Positions 47,463 through 57,152 of a DNA stretch of 64,000 bases are shown one piece after another; within the stretch, counting starts at the first letter, position 1; every line of letters begins with the position of its first letter. Both the position numbers and the translations under genes were made by a program. The stretch lies in the NCBI RefSeq assembly GCF_023736155.1, contig NZ_JAMLJJ010000003.1, forward strand, positions 62,001 through 126,000, written 5' to 3'. Under the pieces are notes generated by a model. It had not been told where the DNA came from, searched no databases, and saw only the letters and a program-made list of their open reading frames with translations. Origin of the DNA: Larsenimonas salina. Its GTDB lineage: Bacteria > Pseudomonadota > Gammaproteobacteria > Pseudomonadales > Halomonadaceae.

Positions 47463-48326
47463 TTACCCGAGGTGGCGTTTCATGAACGGCGGCAGCGTCA
47501 GCGCCGCCTTGTGAAGCTCTGGCGTGTAATACTCAAGCTCAAGATGCTCGGTGCGAACCGTTGTGGGGTCGAACGCCGTCACATCACAGCCCTTGCCGGC
47601 CATCGTGCAGCTCCACCAGCCGGAGGGGTACGTCGGCTGCGGAAACGGCAGTGTCGCGACGCTTTCGAACCCGGCCGAGCTCATGTCCTCGCGCAGCGAC
47701 TTGATGATGGTCTCGGTGTGATAAAGCGGTGATTCGCTTTGCTGCACCATCACGCCACCCGGCTTCAGAATGCGGTGGCAGCGCGTCAGGAAGTCGGTCT
47801 TGAAGAGCCCTTCTGCAGGCCCGACCGGGTCGGTTGAATCGATAATCAACACATCCACGCTGCCGTCATCGCAGGCATCAACCCACTTGACGCCATCCTC
47901 GAACAACAGCTCGGCCCGCGGATCATCGTTGCGCTCGACCAGCGCCGGGAAGAATTGCCTGGCCGCATTGGTCACTTCTTCGTCGATATCAATCTGGGTC
48001 ACATGCTCGACGCGCTCATGCTTGAGCACTTCCTTGAGGGTGCCGCAGTCGCCGCCACCGATGATCACGACGCGGCGCGGCGCGCCGTGGGTCAGAAGCG
48101 CCGGATGCGTCATCATCTCGTGGTAAAGAAAATTGTCGCGGTCGGTCAACATCACACAGCCGTCGAGCACCATCAGACGACCATAGGTCTCGGTCTGATA
48201 GACCTCCAGGTGCTGATACTCGGACGTGATGTCCAGAAGCTTTTCCTGCACTTTCAACGCAATCGCACTGCCGTGGCGGTCGAAGACTTCGGTAAACCAG
48301 CCTTCGATCGGTTGATCGCTCATCAT
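47463..48326 (-). CDS. speE: Spermidine synthase (polyamine aminopropyltransferase)
   Basis: A 287-residue enzyme transferring an aminopropyl group from decarboxylated S-adenosylmethionine to putrescine. Family blocks are LDGCVMLTDRDNFLYHEMMTH, IIGGGDCGTLKEVLKH, the IDIDEEV nucleotide-binding acid and IIDSTDPVGPAEGLF with the catalytic aspartate. The length matches E. coli SpeE. Two adjacent ATG codons (48326, 48323) follow AGGAG, and either may be used. No speD is adjacent. It lies downstream of hemE and the VanZ-like gene on the same strand. Confidence 0.95.
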   Translation of the reverse strand: MMSDQPIEGWFTEVFDRHGSAIALKVQEKLLDITSEYQHLEVYQTETYGRLMVLDGCVMLTDRDNFLYHEMMTHPALLTHGAPRRVVIIGGGDCGTLKEVLKHERVEHVTQIDIDEEVTNAARQFFPALVERNDDPRAELLFEDGVKWVDACDDGSVDVLIIDSTDPVGPAEGLFKTDFLTRCHRILKPGGVMVQQSESPLYHTETIIKSLREDMSSAGFESVATLPFPQPTYPSGWWSCTMAGKGCDVTAFDPTTVRTEHLELEYYTPELHKAALTLPPFMKRHLG

Positions 48327-48470
48327 CACTCTCCTGCACGGCCCGCCATTCGGGCGCCATTCATCTCGGGCCGAACGCGTCCGGCCCATTCCCGCTCGCA
48401 CGATAGCGAGCCGTACACGGAAACAAAAGCACTATCGCGCGTTCGCCCACGCCCGCACCTGGACGACGAC

Positions 48471-48821
48471 TCACTGCCGCGAGAGTCGTCCGAAGTACTG
48501 AACGAGCGTTGCGATGAAAAGCCCCAGCACCGCCCCGAGCGTGTTGGCCAGAATATCGGCCCAATCACCGCCCATCCGGCCCGGCACCAGGCACTGGGCG
48601 TATTCGATGGCAATGCCGAACACAAACGAGACCATTAACGCCCACAGCCGGGTACGCCCGCTCAGATAGAGCAACAGCGCAAGCCCGCCATAGCCGAGCG
48701 CGTGCTGAAGCTTGTCCCAGGGCAGCGCACTCGGCAGCGCCTCCCCGGGCATGAGACTGCCCACCGCGATTGCCAGACCCCAGATCAGCGCGAGCCCGGC
48801 AAACAGACGAGCGTTAGTCAT
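48471..48821 (-). CDS. VanZ-like family membrane protein
   Basis: A 116-residue protein with three to four membrane helices and the VanZ-family pattern: the [27 protein letters not shown] block with DK-x2-H, and a later [28 protein letters not shown] with the conserved E, R and D-x2-A-N. The family is named for a teicoplanin resistance protein, but the biochemical role is not known. Its ATG overlaps the last 8 bases of hemE (ATGACTAA), so it is likely cotranslated with hemE. Confidence 0.87.
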   Translation of the reverse strand: MTNARLFAGLALIWGLAIAVGSLMPGEALPSALPWDKLQHALGYGGLALLLYLSGRTRLWALMVSFVFGIAIEYAQCLVPGRMGGDWADILANTLGAVLGLFIATLVQYFGRLSRQ

Positions 48822-49875
48822 GGTAGGCCGGACTCATCTCATGCAAGGCATCGATGAAGGCGTTGACGTGCTCGGGCGGGGTGAACTGGGAAATTCCGTG
48901 CCCCAGGTTGAAGACGTGACCGTTGCCGGTGCCGAAGCTGTCGAGCACGCGCTTGACCTCAGCGCGAATTGCCGGTGGCTTGGCAAAGAGCACATTGGGG
49001 TCGAGGTTGCCTTGAAGCGCCACCCGATCACCGACGCGTGCGCGGGCGTCCGAAAGTTCAGTGGTCCAGTCGAGGCCGAGGGCATCAGCGCCGGAATCCG
49101 CGATGCGCTCAAGCCACTGACCGCCATTTTTGGTGAACAGGATGACCGGCACCCGACGACCGTCATGCTCGCGAATCAGGTTACTGACGATTCGGGTCAT
49201 GTAGTCGAGCGAGAAGGCCTGATAGGCAGGCGTCGAGAGTGCCCCACCCCAGGTATCGAAGATCTGGACGACCTGGGCACCGGCACGAATCTGCGCGTTC
49301 AGATAGTCGGTCACCGCATCGGCCAGCACCGAGAGCAGGTGGTGAAGAACCTCGGGCTCGCTGTAGAGCATCGACTTGATGTGACGAAAGTCCTTGCTGG
49401 AACCGCCTTCGACCATATAGGTAGCAAGCGTCCAGGGGCTGCCTGAAAAGCCGATCAACGGCACGCGGCCATTGAGCTCACGTCGAATCGTCGAGACCGC
49501 GTTCATGACGTAGTCGAGATCACGCTCGGCGTTCGGGGCTTCAAGCCGCTCGACGCTTTTGCGGTCGCGCACCGGGTGCGAGAATTTCGGGCCTTCGCCG
49601 GTTTCGAAGTAAAGGCCGAGGCCCATGGCATCAGGAATGGTCAGAATGTCGGAAAACAGGATCGCCGCGTCGAGATCGAACCGCTCGAGCGGTTGAATGG
49701 TCACTTCACAGGCACGATCCCGGTCTCTACACAGGTTCATGAAGCTGCCGACATGGCTTCGAATATCGCGGTATTCAGGCAGGTAGCGGCCAGCCTGGCG
49801 CATCATCCAGACCGGCGTACGGTCCACGGGCTGTCGCGCCAGCGCGCGCAGGAGACGATCGTTTTTAAGCGTCAT
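48814..49875 (-). CDS. hemE: Uroporphyrinogen decarboxylase
   Basis: A 353-residue cytoplasmic enzyme removing four acetate carboxyls from uroporphyrinogen III to give coproporphyrinogen III in haem synthesis. Both family signatures are visible: [16 protein letters not shown] near the N-terminus and the [20 protein letters not shown] block. The length matches E. coli HemE (354). It is divergent from ribA across a 255-base region with palindromic GTAC elements and overlaps the VanZ-like gene. Confidence 0.97.
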   Translation of the reverse strand: MTLKNDRLLRALARQPVDRTPVWMMRQAGRYLPEYRDIRSHVGSFMNLCRDRDRACEVTIQPLERFDLDAAILFSDILTIPDAMGLGLYFETGEGPKFSHPVRDRKSVERLEAPNAERDLDYVMNAVSTIRRELNGRVPLIGFSGSPWTLATYMVEGGSSKDFRHIKSMLYSEPEVLHHLLSVLADAVTDYLNAQIRAGAQVVQIFDTWGGALSTPAYQAFSLDYMTRIVSNLIREHDGRRVPVILFTKNGGQWLERIADSGADALGLDWTTELSDARARVGDRVALQGNLDPNVLFAKPPAIRAEVKRVLDSFGTGNGHVFNLGHGISQFTPPEHVNAFIDALHEMSPAYHD

Positions 49876-50002
49876 TCAAAGAAACTCTATCGCGTGGGTG
49901 TGAGGCTAGTGTACTCAAGCCGCCGATATTTGACCCGAGCCGTGATCGCTTCGTCCAACTATCAACGCCATTCCAGTTCTCTATAGTCAATGCGTCGTCA
50001 TT

Positions 50003-50032
50003 GTACAGACTCTGTACTATTATTTTGTACAA
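50003..50032. promoter_or_regulatory. Clustered GTAC palindromes in the hemE/ribA divergent region
   Basis: GTACAG-ACT-CTGTAC (50003-50017) is a perfect 6-3-6 inverted repeat, and TTGTACAA (50025-50032) an 8-base palindrome of the same core. This looks like an operator; no regulator is identified. Confidence 0.4.
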
Positions 50033-50130
50033 CTTCCAAATAATTTTGACGCGCCCGACGTGCTCGCAATAGTGTAACATTCTCGAGTCCAGCCGCCGTG
50101 GACGGACCCACTCACTTCATCGAGGTTAAC

Positions 50131-50766
50131 GTGACGATTCGCTATATTGCGGCTTCCCGCTTGCCCACACCTTGGGCGACTTTCACCATGCACGGATTCG
50201 AAGATACCGAGACCGGCAAGGACCATGTCGTACTGACCCTCGGCGACGTCGACGACGGCCACCCCGTGCTCGCCCGGGTTCACTCGGAATGTCTGACCGG
50301 GGATGCGCTGTTTTCCATGCGCTGTGATTGCGGCTATCAGCTGCAGGCCGCGTTGAAACGAATCGCCGCAGCTGGCCGGGGCGCTCTGCTCTATCTGCGC
50401 CAGGAAGGCCGTGGCATCGGGCTCATGAACAAGATTCGCGCCTATCAGCTTCAGGATGACGGCGCCGATACCGTTGAAGCCAATGAGGCCCTCGGGTTCG
50501 AGGCCGACATGCGCCGCTATGACATCTGCATTCCGATGCTTGAACACTTAGGAATTGCCGGCCTTCAACTGATGACCAACAACCCACGCAAGGTCGACGG
50601 TCTCAAGCAGCAGGGCGTCAACGTGGTCGAGCGCGTGCCGATCACCGCCGGGCTCAATCCGCACAATGAGCATTACCTCAGCACCAAGGCAGGCAAGCTC
50701 GGACACATGATGGGGCTTGAAGAGTTTACGCTTGCCGCCTCGGTGGATACCGACCGGCGACAGTAG
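50131..50766 (+). CDS. ribA: GTP cyclohydrolase II
   Basis: A 211-residue zinc enzyme that starts riboflavin synthesis from GTP. The zinc cysteines are visible in [20 protein letters not shown]. The [10 protein letters not shown] nucleotide block and the [10 protein letters not shown] region with the catalytic arginine are intact. The start is a GTG at 50131, with GAGG 5 bases upstream and the family-like N-terminus (V/M)[15 protein letters not shown]; an upstream in-frame ATG at 50098 gives an unlikely extension. This is a stand-alone RibA, not fused to RibB. Confidence 0.94.
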   Translation: MTIRYIAASRLPTPWATFTMHGFEDTETGKDHVVLTLGDVDDGHPVLARVHSECLTGDALFSMRCDCGYQLQAALKRIAAAGRGALLYLRQEGRGIGLMNKIRAYQLQDDGADTVEANEALGFEADMRRYDICIPMLEHLGIAGLQLMTNNPRKVDGLKQQGVNVVERVPITAGLNPHNEHYLSTKAGKLGHMMGLEEFTLAASVDTDRRQ

Positions 50767-50800
50767 GGTTCTGACCTTGGAGTGACATTCAGGAGCGTCG

Positions 50801-51532
50801 ATGAGCAAGCAACCCCACAAGGACACGCAATCGACCGACCCCACCAAACCGCACCGCCTGAGCGCGCAGTTCGAGGAAGAGTACACGCGTCTTGAAGAGT
50901 GGCTAAGCAGCTTCTCACACGCGCTGGGCGCGCTTTTAAGCGTGGCCGGGCTGATCGTACTGGTGGTGCTTGCAAGCCTTGCTGCCGACATCGACCCCTG
51001 GAAGATCGTCAGCTTTTCGGTCTACGGGGTCTGTCTGATCGCGCTTTATGTCGCCTCGACCGTCTACCACTTCACCCGCCGCCCCCGCTTGAAGCAACTG
51101 TTCCAGCATCTTGATCACTGCGCGATCTATCTATTGATTGCCGGCACCTACACGCCGTTTTTGCTTGTCAACATGCGCGGCTCGGTAGGCTGGGGGCTTT
51201 TCGGCGCAGTGTGGGGGCTTGCAGCCCTCGGCATCCTGTTCAAGATCCTCTGGCCCTATCGATTCGAGGCGCTGCGCGTTGCGATCTATCTCGTCATGGG
51301 CTGGCTGATGGTGCTGTTTTCCAATCACATGACCGCCACGCTCTCCCCAGGCGGCGTGCGTCTTCTGGTTGCCGGCGGCGTGATCTACACCGTCGGTGTC
51401 ATCTTTTACGCTGTGCGGGCGATCCCCTATGGTCACGCCATCTGGCATCTGTTCGTGTTGGGCGGTAGTCTCTGCCACTTTCTGGCGATCTATTACGGCG
51501 TTCTGGGGTATAGCTACCCTTCAACCTCCTGA
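50801..51532 (+). CDS. Hemolysin III family (PAQR-like) membrane protein
   Basis: A 243-residue protein with seven membrane helices. The PAQR-superfamily metal residues are present: FSHALGALLS (S and H), STVYHF, the DH in LDHCAIYLLIAGTYTPF and H-x3-H in PYGHAIWHLFVLGGSLCHF. Related E. coli YqfA and Bacillus YplQ affect membrane lipid homeostasis; the haemolysin name is historical. A hydrophilic 40-residue N-terminal tail precedes the first helix. It is 34 bases downstream of ribA and probably cotranscribed. Confidence 0.9.
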   Translation: MSKQPHKDTQSTDPTKPHRLSAQFEEEYTRLEEWLSSFSHALGALLSVAGLIVLVVLASLAADIDPWKIVSFSVYGVCLIALYVASTVYHFTRRPRLKQLFQHLDHCAIYLLIAGTYTPFLLVNMRGSVGWGLFGAVWGLAALGILFKILWPYRFEALRVAIYLVMGWLMVLFSNHMTATLSPGGVRLLVAGGVIYTVGVIFYAVRAIPYGHAIWHLFVLGGSLCHFLAIYYGVLGYSYPSTS

Positions 51533-51588
51533 TAGGCGCGCCGTTGCACACCGACCCATAACCACAAGAAGACAAGGACACGCCTTTC

Positions 51589-52068
51589 ATGGACACCCCA
51601 CGCCACCAGACCACCATGACCGTGTTGATGACGCCTGACATGGCCAATTTTTCAGGCAAGGTTCACGGCGGCACGCTGCTCAAGTTTCTCGATCAGGTCG
51701 CCTACGCTTGCGCCAGCCGGTGGGCCGGGCGCTACGTGGTCACCCTTTCCGTCGATCAGGTCATGTTCCGCCAGCCCATCCATGTCGGCGAGCTGGTGAC
51801 CTTTCTGGGCGCGGTCAACTACACCGGCCGCTCCTCGATGGAAGTCGGCATCAAGGTCATCGCCGAAGACATCCACAAACGTGTGGTGCGTCATACCAAC
51901 AGCTGCTACTTCACCATGGTCGCGGTGGACGATGACGGCAAGGCCGCTGAGGTGCCGCCGATCACGCCTCAGGACGAGGTCGAGCGTCAGCGCATGGCGC
52001 TTGCCCAGAGACGCCGCGAGCTGCGTCAGGAAATGGAGCAGCGCTTCCGCGATATTCGAGGCCAGTAA
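51589..52068 (+). CDS. Acyl-CoA thioesterase, hotdog fold (YciA-like)
   Basis: A 159-residue hotdog-fold thioesterase hydrolysing acyl-CoAs. The active-site helix reads MANFSGKVHGGTLLKFLDQVAYACAS, with the catalytic asparagine and HGG turn of the YciA/ACOT group. The beta strand VSVDQVMFRQPI-like block (LSVDQVMFRQPIHVGELVTF) follows. A charged helical tail ends the protein. Substrate chain length is unknown. It is 56 bases downstream of the hemolysin III-like gene. Confidence 0.9.
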   Translation: MDTPRHQTTMTVLMTPDMANFSGKVHGGTLLKFLDQVAYACASRWAGRYVVTLSVDQVMFRQPIHVGELVTFLGAVNYTGRSSMEVGIKVIAEDIHKRVVRHTNSCYFTMVAVDDDGKAAEVPPITPQDEVERQRMALAQRRRELRQEMEQRFRDIRGQ

Positions 52069-52098
52069 CCACGCCCCGTTATAGTCAGCCATGGCCAT

Positions 52099-52125
52099 AA
52101 AAAAACCCGGCATTGCGCCGGGTTT
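52099..52125. terminator. Terminator between thioesterase and dxs
   Basis: AAACCCGGC-ATTGC-GCCGGGTTT with a seven-base A/T tail for the minus strand; it serves dxs and perhaps both convergent genes. Confidence 0.88.
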
Positions 52126-52146
52126 CAGGGTCTTTGCAGGGTGCGA

Positions 52147-54048
52147 TCAGCCAAGCCGCGCCTTGATCGACGCTTCAAGCCCGTCAGCGTCGAGCCCGCA
52201 CTCGATCAGAAGCTCCGCAGGCGTACCGTGCTCGATGAACCGATCCGGAATGCCCAACGACAGCAGCGGCGTAGACACGCCCTCTGACGCCAGCAGCTCA
52301 CCGACGCCGCTGCCGGCGCCGCCACTGACTACGTTTTCCTCGACCGTGACCAGAAGCTCATGCCTGCCGGCGGCATCGAGCACCGCCGTGCGGTCGAGCG
52401 GCTTCACGAAGCGCATGTCGATCACCGTCGCATCCAGGCGCTCGGCAACCTCGAGTGCTGGGGTCACCATGCTGCCGAACGCCAACAGCGCCACCCCCGT
52501 ACCTTCTCGAAGTGTCGCCGCCCGACCGATCTCGATGGTATCGAGCGCCTCGGCAACGACCGCGCCGGGACCCGTGCCGCGCGGATAGCGCACCGCCGCC
52601 GGGCCGTCGTAGTGATAGGCCGTGGTCAGCATCTTGCGACACTCGCTCTCATTGGAGGGCGCCATGATCACAAGATCCGGCACACAGCGCAGAAACGACA
52701 AATCGAGCGCGCCATGATGGGTCGAGCCGTCCTCACCGACCAGTCCGGCACGGTCGATGGCAAAGGTGACATCGAGGTTCTGAACGGCAACGTCGTGCAC
52801 CAGTTGATCGTAGCCGCGCTGAAGGAACGTCGAGTAGATCGCAACCACGGGCTTTGCGCCTTCGCACGCCATGCCGGCAGCCAGGGTCACGGCATGCTGC
52901 TCGGCGATCGCGACGTCGAAGTAGCGCGCCGGGTAATCCTTCGAGAACTGCACCAGATCGGAGCCTTCCCGCATGGCGGGCGTGATGGCGAGAAGACGCT
53001 CATCCACGGCCGCCATATCGCAAAGCCATCGCCCGAACACATTGCAGTACTTCTGCGGTTTGGCGGCGGGTGCCGGCTTGGCGACGCTTGCCGCCGCAGA
53101 GGACGCCGGTTCCTTTTCGAGCTTGGTGATGGCGTGGTAGCCGATCGGATCCTGCTCACCCGGTAAAAAGCCACGGCCCTTCTTGGTGACCACGTGCAGA
53201 AACTGCGGGCCCTTGCGGTCCTTGAGCGCGTTGAGCGTCTTGACCAGACGCGGCAGGTCGTGCCCATCCACCGGACCGGTGTAATTGAAGCCCATTTCCT
53301 CAAACAGCGTCGCCGGGCTGACCATGCCCTTGACGTGCTCTTCAGTGCGCCGGGCGATGTCCAGCGCGCCCGGCAGGTGCGACAGCACGCGCTTACTGCC
53401 CTCGCGTACGGCAATATAGGGCTCGCTTGAAAGAATGCGAGACAGGTACGTGGCAATGCCGCCGACGTTTTCGGAAATCGACATTTCGTTGTCGTTGAGC
53501 ACCACCAGCATGTTCGCGTTGACATGGCCTGCGTGCGCCAGTGCCTCGAACGCCATGCCGGCGGTCAGTGCGCCATCGCCAATGACCGCACAGACCCGGC
53601 GCGGATGGTTCTGATTGCGCGCGGCCAGCGCCATGCCGAGCGCGGCGGAAATCGAGGTGCTCGAGTGGCCGACCCCGAAAGTATCGAACTCGGACTCATC
53701 GCGTTTGGGAAAGGCCGCCAGCCCGTATTGCTGACGCATGGTGTGCATCACATCGCGCCGGCCGGTCAGAATCTTGTGCGGATACGCCTGATGGCCTACG
53801 TCCCAGACGATGCGATCCTCGGGCGTATCGAGGGCGTAATGCAGGGCCGTGGTCAGTTCCACGACGCCAAGGCCCGCCCCGAAGTGACCGCCGCTCACAC
53901 CGACGGTATACAGGAGATAGGCCCGCAACTCGTCGGCCAGCTGTTTGAGCTGGGTCTCTGAAAAATGGCGCAACGCTTCCGGTGAATCGATGCGATCGAG
54001 CAGAGGCGTCAACGGACGCTCGGTCGGAATGGTATCAAACTGCTTCAT
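52147..54048 (-). CDS. dxs: 1-deoxy-D-xylulose-5-phosphate synthase
   Basis: A 633-residue thiamine diphosphate enzyme, the first step of the MEP isoprenoid pathway. The TPP-binding motif is in [20 protein letters not shown], the [17 protein letters not shown] block precedes it, and the transketolase pyrimidine and C-terminal domains are complete. The ATG at 54048 lies 9 bases after the ispA stop, so translation is probably coupled; a TTG two codons earlier is possible. It is the last gene of the xseB-ispA-dxs operon. Confidence 0.97.
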   Translation of the reverse strand: MKQFDTIPTERPLTPLLDRIDSPEALRHFSETQLKQLADELRAYLLYTVGVSGGHFGAGLGVVELTTALHYALDTPEDRIVWDVGHQAYPHKILTGRRDVMHTMRQQYGLAAFPKRDESEFDTFGVGHSSTSISAALGMALAARNQNHPRRVCAVIGDGALTAGMAFEALAHAGHVNANMLVVLNDNEMSISENVGGIATYLSRILSSEPYIAVREGSKRVLSHLPGALDIARRTEEHVKGMVSPATLFEEMGFNYTGPVDGHDLPRLVKTLNALKDRKGPQFLHVVTKKGRGFLPGEQDPIGYHAITKLEKEPASSAAASVAKPAPAAKPQKYCNVFGRWLCDMAAVDERLLAITPAMREGSDLVQFSKDYPARYFDVAIAEQHAVTLAAGMACEGAKPVVAIYSTFLQRGYDQLVHDVAVQNLDVTFAIDRAGLVGEDGSTHHGALDLSFLRCVPDLVIMAPSNESECRKMLTTAYHYDGPAAVRYPRGTGPGAVVAEALDTIEIGRAATLREGTGVALLAFGSMVTPALEVAERLDATVIDMRFVKPLDRTAVLDAAGRHELLVTVEENVVSGGAGSGVGELLASEGVSTPLLSLGIPDRFIEHGTPAELLIECGLDADGLEASIKARLG

Positions 54049-54057
54049 GGTCAAGTA

Positions 54058-54933
54058 TCAGTGATCGCGTTCAATCATGTAGCGTGCAAGCGCCGCCAGC
54101 GGTTCGCCGGCCTCGCCAAACACAGAGAGAGAGTCAAGCGCGTCATCGAGCAGCGCTTGCGCCTTGTCACGGGCGCCATCGAGGCCCAGAAGCGCCGGGT
54201 ACGTCGGCTTGTCCTTGAGCGCATCGGCCCCTTGGGTCTTGCCGATCACGGCGGTATCGCCGGTGACGTCGAGAATGTCGTCCTGAATCTGGAAGGCAAG
54301 TCCGATGGCCTGACCGTAGCGGGTCAGTGCATCGAGCCGGGGATCCCCCGGCGCGCACTCGGCAAGCCCACCCATGATCAGTGCCGCCTCGATCAGCGCA
54401 CCGGTCTTATGGCGGTGAACCGCCATCAGGTGCTCGAGTGTGACCTTGTGCCCAACCGCGGCCAGATCCAGCGCCTGACCGCCGGCCATGCCGCGTCGGC
54501 CGGACGCTTTCGCAAGCGTTTTGATCATCGCGGCGCTGTGCGGGTGGGTCTGTTCGGCCAGCACTTCGAACGCCAGCGTCTGAAGCGCGTCGCCTGCAAG
54601 AATCGCACTCGCCTCGTCAAACGCCTTGTGACAGGTTGGCTGCCCCCGACGCAGGTCGTCGTCATCCATCGGGGGCAGATCGTCGTGCACCAATGAATAG
54701 GCGTGAATCAACTCGACGGCCGCCGCCGGCGCATCGAGCGTATCGATATCGGCCCCGACCACCTGGCCGGCCGCGTACACAAGTACCGGCCGCAGGCGCT
54801 TGCCACTGCCGAGCACGCTGTAGCGCATTGCCTGATCAAGCCGCGCGTCCGGGCACGGGTGCGCGTCCAGATGCGCCGCCAGCACCCGCTCGATGCGGTC
54901 GCGCCCATCGCCAATCAACGTTTCAACATGCAT
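54058..54933 (-). CDS. ispA: Farnesyl diphosphate synthase
   Basis: A 291-residue short-chain prenyltransferase adding isopentenyl units to make farnesyl diphosphate. Both aspartate-rich motifs are seen: DDLPPMDDDDLRRG (first) and FQIQDDILDVTGD (second). The length matches IspA. Its ATG directly follows the xseB stop codon (TGAATG), a mark of translational coupling. Confidence 0.96.
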   Translation of the reverse strand: MHVETLIGDGRDRIERVLAAHLDAHPCPDARLDQAMRYSVLGSGKRLRPVLVYAAGQVVGADIDTLDAPAAAVELIHAYSLVHDDLPPMDDDDLRRGQPTCHKAFDEASAILAGDALQTLAFEVLAEQTHPHSAAMIKTLAKASGRRGMAGGQALDLAAVGHKVTLEHLMAVHRHKTGALIEAALIMGGLAECAPGDPRLDALTRYGQAIGLAFQIQDDILDVTGDTAVIGKTQGADALKDKPTYPALLGLDGARDKAQALLDDALDSLSVFGEAGEPLAALARYMIERDH

Positions 54934-55236
54934 TCATCGGCCTCCCTGCCGAGACTCGTCGGCCGAGGGGTCGGCCTGCGTGCGTTCCTTGGTGGCGCTA
55001 TCGCCAGGGGCGCTATCGCCTTGCTGAGTCAATGTCTGAACCTTGAGTTCGGCCTGGCTCAACCGTTCGCGCGCCGCGCGGGTCAGTCGAACGCCTTCCT
55101 CGAAGGCTTCGAGCGAGGACTCAAGGCTGAGCTCCCCGGACTCGAGCCGGTTCACCAGCGTTTCGAGTTCCGAAAGCGTCTCGGCAAATTCCGGCGACGC
55201 CTGATCGGGCTCGGGCGATACATCCTGTTCAGCCAT
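54934..55236 (-). CDS. xseB: Exodeoxyribonuclease VII small subunit
   Basis: A 100-residue protein whose middle (FAETLSELETLVNRLESGELSLESSLEAFEEGVRL region) is the three-helix XseB core that activates the XseA nuclease. The C-terminal tail is polar, longer than in E. coli (80 residues), and holds a five-residue repeat GDSAP-GDSAT encoded by a 15-base tandem duplication. The start at 55236 gives MAEQDVSPEP; the Shine-Dalgarno sequence is weak. First gene of the xseB-ispA-dxs operon, with a promoter about 65 bases upstream. Confidence 0.92.
   Translation of the reverse strand: MAEQDVSPEPDQASPEFAETLSELETLVNRLESGELSLESSLEAFEEGVRLTRAARERLSQAELKVQTLTQQGDSAPGDSATKERTQADPSADESRQGGR
54992..55021. repeat. 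15-bp in-frame tandem duplication within xseB
   Basis: GTGGCGCTATCGCCA and GGGGCGCTATCGCCT lie head to tail, encoding two GDSA(P/T) pentapeptides in the nonconserved tail. Confidence 0.9.
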
Positions 55237-55628
55237 GTCTTTTCTCACGCAGCACGGTCGCGATCCATCACGGACCAACGAGTTAAACATTTGTGAGCGC
55301 ATTATACACACCACAACCGCGATGTCGGTGCGGCCAAGGTGAAAGAGCCTCGCCGCGCGACCTATCGACTGAACTAAAAAGCCCTATCACTGAATCACGG
55401 TTCCCTACGCGAAAGACAACGCGCAGAGCTGGTCTCGTCGCATATGACCGCCCCGTCACGCCCGGCACACTCCCAATCCAGCCTATGATAGACTAATGGC
55501 CGCGTCGGCCCACTGCCGCTTCGTGCCCTCATGCATCTGCACGCCCGCGGCCGCGGCCGTTCGCCTTACTCCCGTCTTACTGTTACAGGCAATCGTCGGG
55601 CTCACCGACTTCAAAGGTAGAAGCGATA
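55237..55628. other. Divergent control region between xseB and serA
   Basis: A 392-base interval with no supported gene. It holds the xseB promoter (55301-55328). A TATGAT hexamer at 55484-55489 could be a -10 for serA, but no good -35 is found. Nothing else stands out. Confidence 0.55.
55301..55328 (-). promoter_or_regulatory. Predicted sigma-70 promoter of xseB-ispA-dxs
   Basis: Minus-strand CCGACA (-35, 55328-55323) and a perfect TATAAT (-10, 55306-55301) with a 16-base spacer. Confidence 0.55.
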
Positions 55629-56876
55629 ATGGCTAAAACGTCCTTGGACAAGAGCAAGATCAAAGTCCTGCTGCTTGAGGGCATCCACCAATCCGCCGTG
55701 GACAACTTTCTCAATGCCGGTTACACCAACATCGAACATCTGAAGACCTCGCTGTCGGAAGAAGAACTGATCGAAAAGATCCGCGATGTGCACTTTATCG
55801 GTATTCGCTCCCGGACCCAGCTCAACGAACGCGTGATCAACGCCGCCGACAAGCTGGCCGCCATTGGCTGCTTCTGCATCGGAACCAATCAGGTTGACCT
55901 GACCGCGGCGCTCAAGCGCGGCGTGCCGGTATTCAATGCCCCTTATTCCAACACGCGCTCCGTGGCGGAACTGGTCATTGCACAGTCCATCATGTTGATG
56001 CGCCGCATCCCCGAAAAGAGCGCCAAGGCGCACCGGGGTGGCTGGGACAAGACCGCCAACAACTCCCACGAAGTGCGCAACAAGACGCTCGGCATCGTTG
56101 GCTACGGCAGCATCGGCTCACAGCTCTCGGTCATCGCCGAATCGCTTGGCCTGAACGTCATCTATTACGACACGGTCACCAAGCTCGGCATGGGCAATGC
56201 CAATCAGGTGGCAAGCCTTGATGAGCTCCTTGAGCGCGCCGACATCGTGACGCTGCACGTGCCGGAGACACCTTCGACCAAGTGGATGATCGGCAAGGCG
56301 CAGTTCGCCAAGATGAAAAAGAACGCGGTGTTCATCAACGCCTCCCGCGGCACCACGGTGGTGATCGAAGACCTGGCTGATGCGCTTCGCTCCGAACACC
56401 TGCTGGGCGCGGCCGTGGACGTGTTCCCGGTCGAGCCAAAAAGCAACGAGGAAGAGTTCGTCTCGCCCTTGCGCGAATTCGATAACGTCATCCTGACGCC
56501 ACACGTCGGGGGCTCCACCATGGAAGCGCAGGAAAACATCGGTACCGAGGTGGCGGAGAAACTCACCACCTACTCCGACAACGGCACCACCATCACCTCC
56601 GTTAACTTTCCGGAAGTGGCGCTGCCCTCGCACCCAAACAAGCATCGTTTGCTGCACATCCACCAGAACATCCCGGGCGTGCTTTCAAACATCAACCGCG
56701 TGCTGTCGGACAACGACATCAATGTTTCCGGTCAGTACCTGCAGACCAACACCGAAGTGGGGTATGTGGTCATCGACGTCGACAAGGCCTACAGCCAGCA
56801 GGCCCGCGATGCGATCAAGCAGGTCACCGGCACGCTGAGAACGCGGGTGCTCTATTCCGAGGCCGATTTCAGCTAA
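55629..56876 (+). CDS. serA: D-3-phosphoglycerate dehydrogenase
   Basis: A 415-residue NAD-dependent enzyme starting serine synthesis from 3-phosphoglycerate. Blocks seen are IGIRSRTQL, IGCFCIGTNQVDL, the Rossmann motif GIVGYGSIG, and the catalytic R-E-H set ending in TPHVGGSTMEAQENIG. The C-terminal ACT domain (about 340-415, NIPGVLSNINRVLSDNDINV) would give serine feedback. The length matches E. coli SerA (410). Single gene with its own terminator. Confidence 0.97.
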   Translation: MAKTSLDKSKIKVLLLEGIHQSAVDNFLNAGYTNIEHLKTSLSEEELIEKIRDVHFIGIRSRTQLNERVINAADKLAAIGCFCIGTNQVDLTAALKRGVPVFNAPYSNTRSVAELVIAQSIMLMRRIPEKSAKAHRGGWDKTANNSHEVRNKTLGIVGYGSIGSQLSVIAESLGLNVIYYDTVTKLGMGNANQVASLDELLERADIVTLHVPETPSTKWMIGKAQFAKMKKNAVFINASRGTTVVIEDLADALRSEHLLGAAVDVFPVEPKSNEEEFVSPLREFDNVILTPHVGGSTMEAQENIGTEVAEKLTTYSDNGTTITSVNFPEVALPSHPNKHRLLHIHQNIPGVLSNINRVLSDNDINVSGQYLQTNTEVGYVVIDVDKAYSQQARDAIKQVTGTLRTRVLYSEADFS

Positions 56877-56904
56877 GCCCCATCGCTTAGCGGTATCCAC
56901 TTGA

Positions 56905-56931
56905 AGCCCGCACCTCGTGCGGGCTTTTTTT
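56905..56931 (+). terminator. Terminator of serA
   Basis: AGCCCGCAC-CTC-GTGCGGGCT followed by a T-run, 28 bases past the stop. Confidence 0.92.
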
Positions 56932-57152
56932 ACGCAGTCCCTGTCGGCTGTATGTCCGTTTCGGTGGGCCCGCCGTCCTTGAAGCGTCATGCGCGAAAGA
57001 ACACACTTCCCACCTCAGGCCGGTATTGATGCGGCCGTGAGCGCGCCCCGCGCCGCTTCGAAGTCAGGGGCGGCTTCGCTGCTTGGTCGACCAGATGCTC
57101 TTGGCGCCCGCACGCTCTGTTCACACACTCTATCGCCCAGGGAGGGCGCCGA

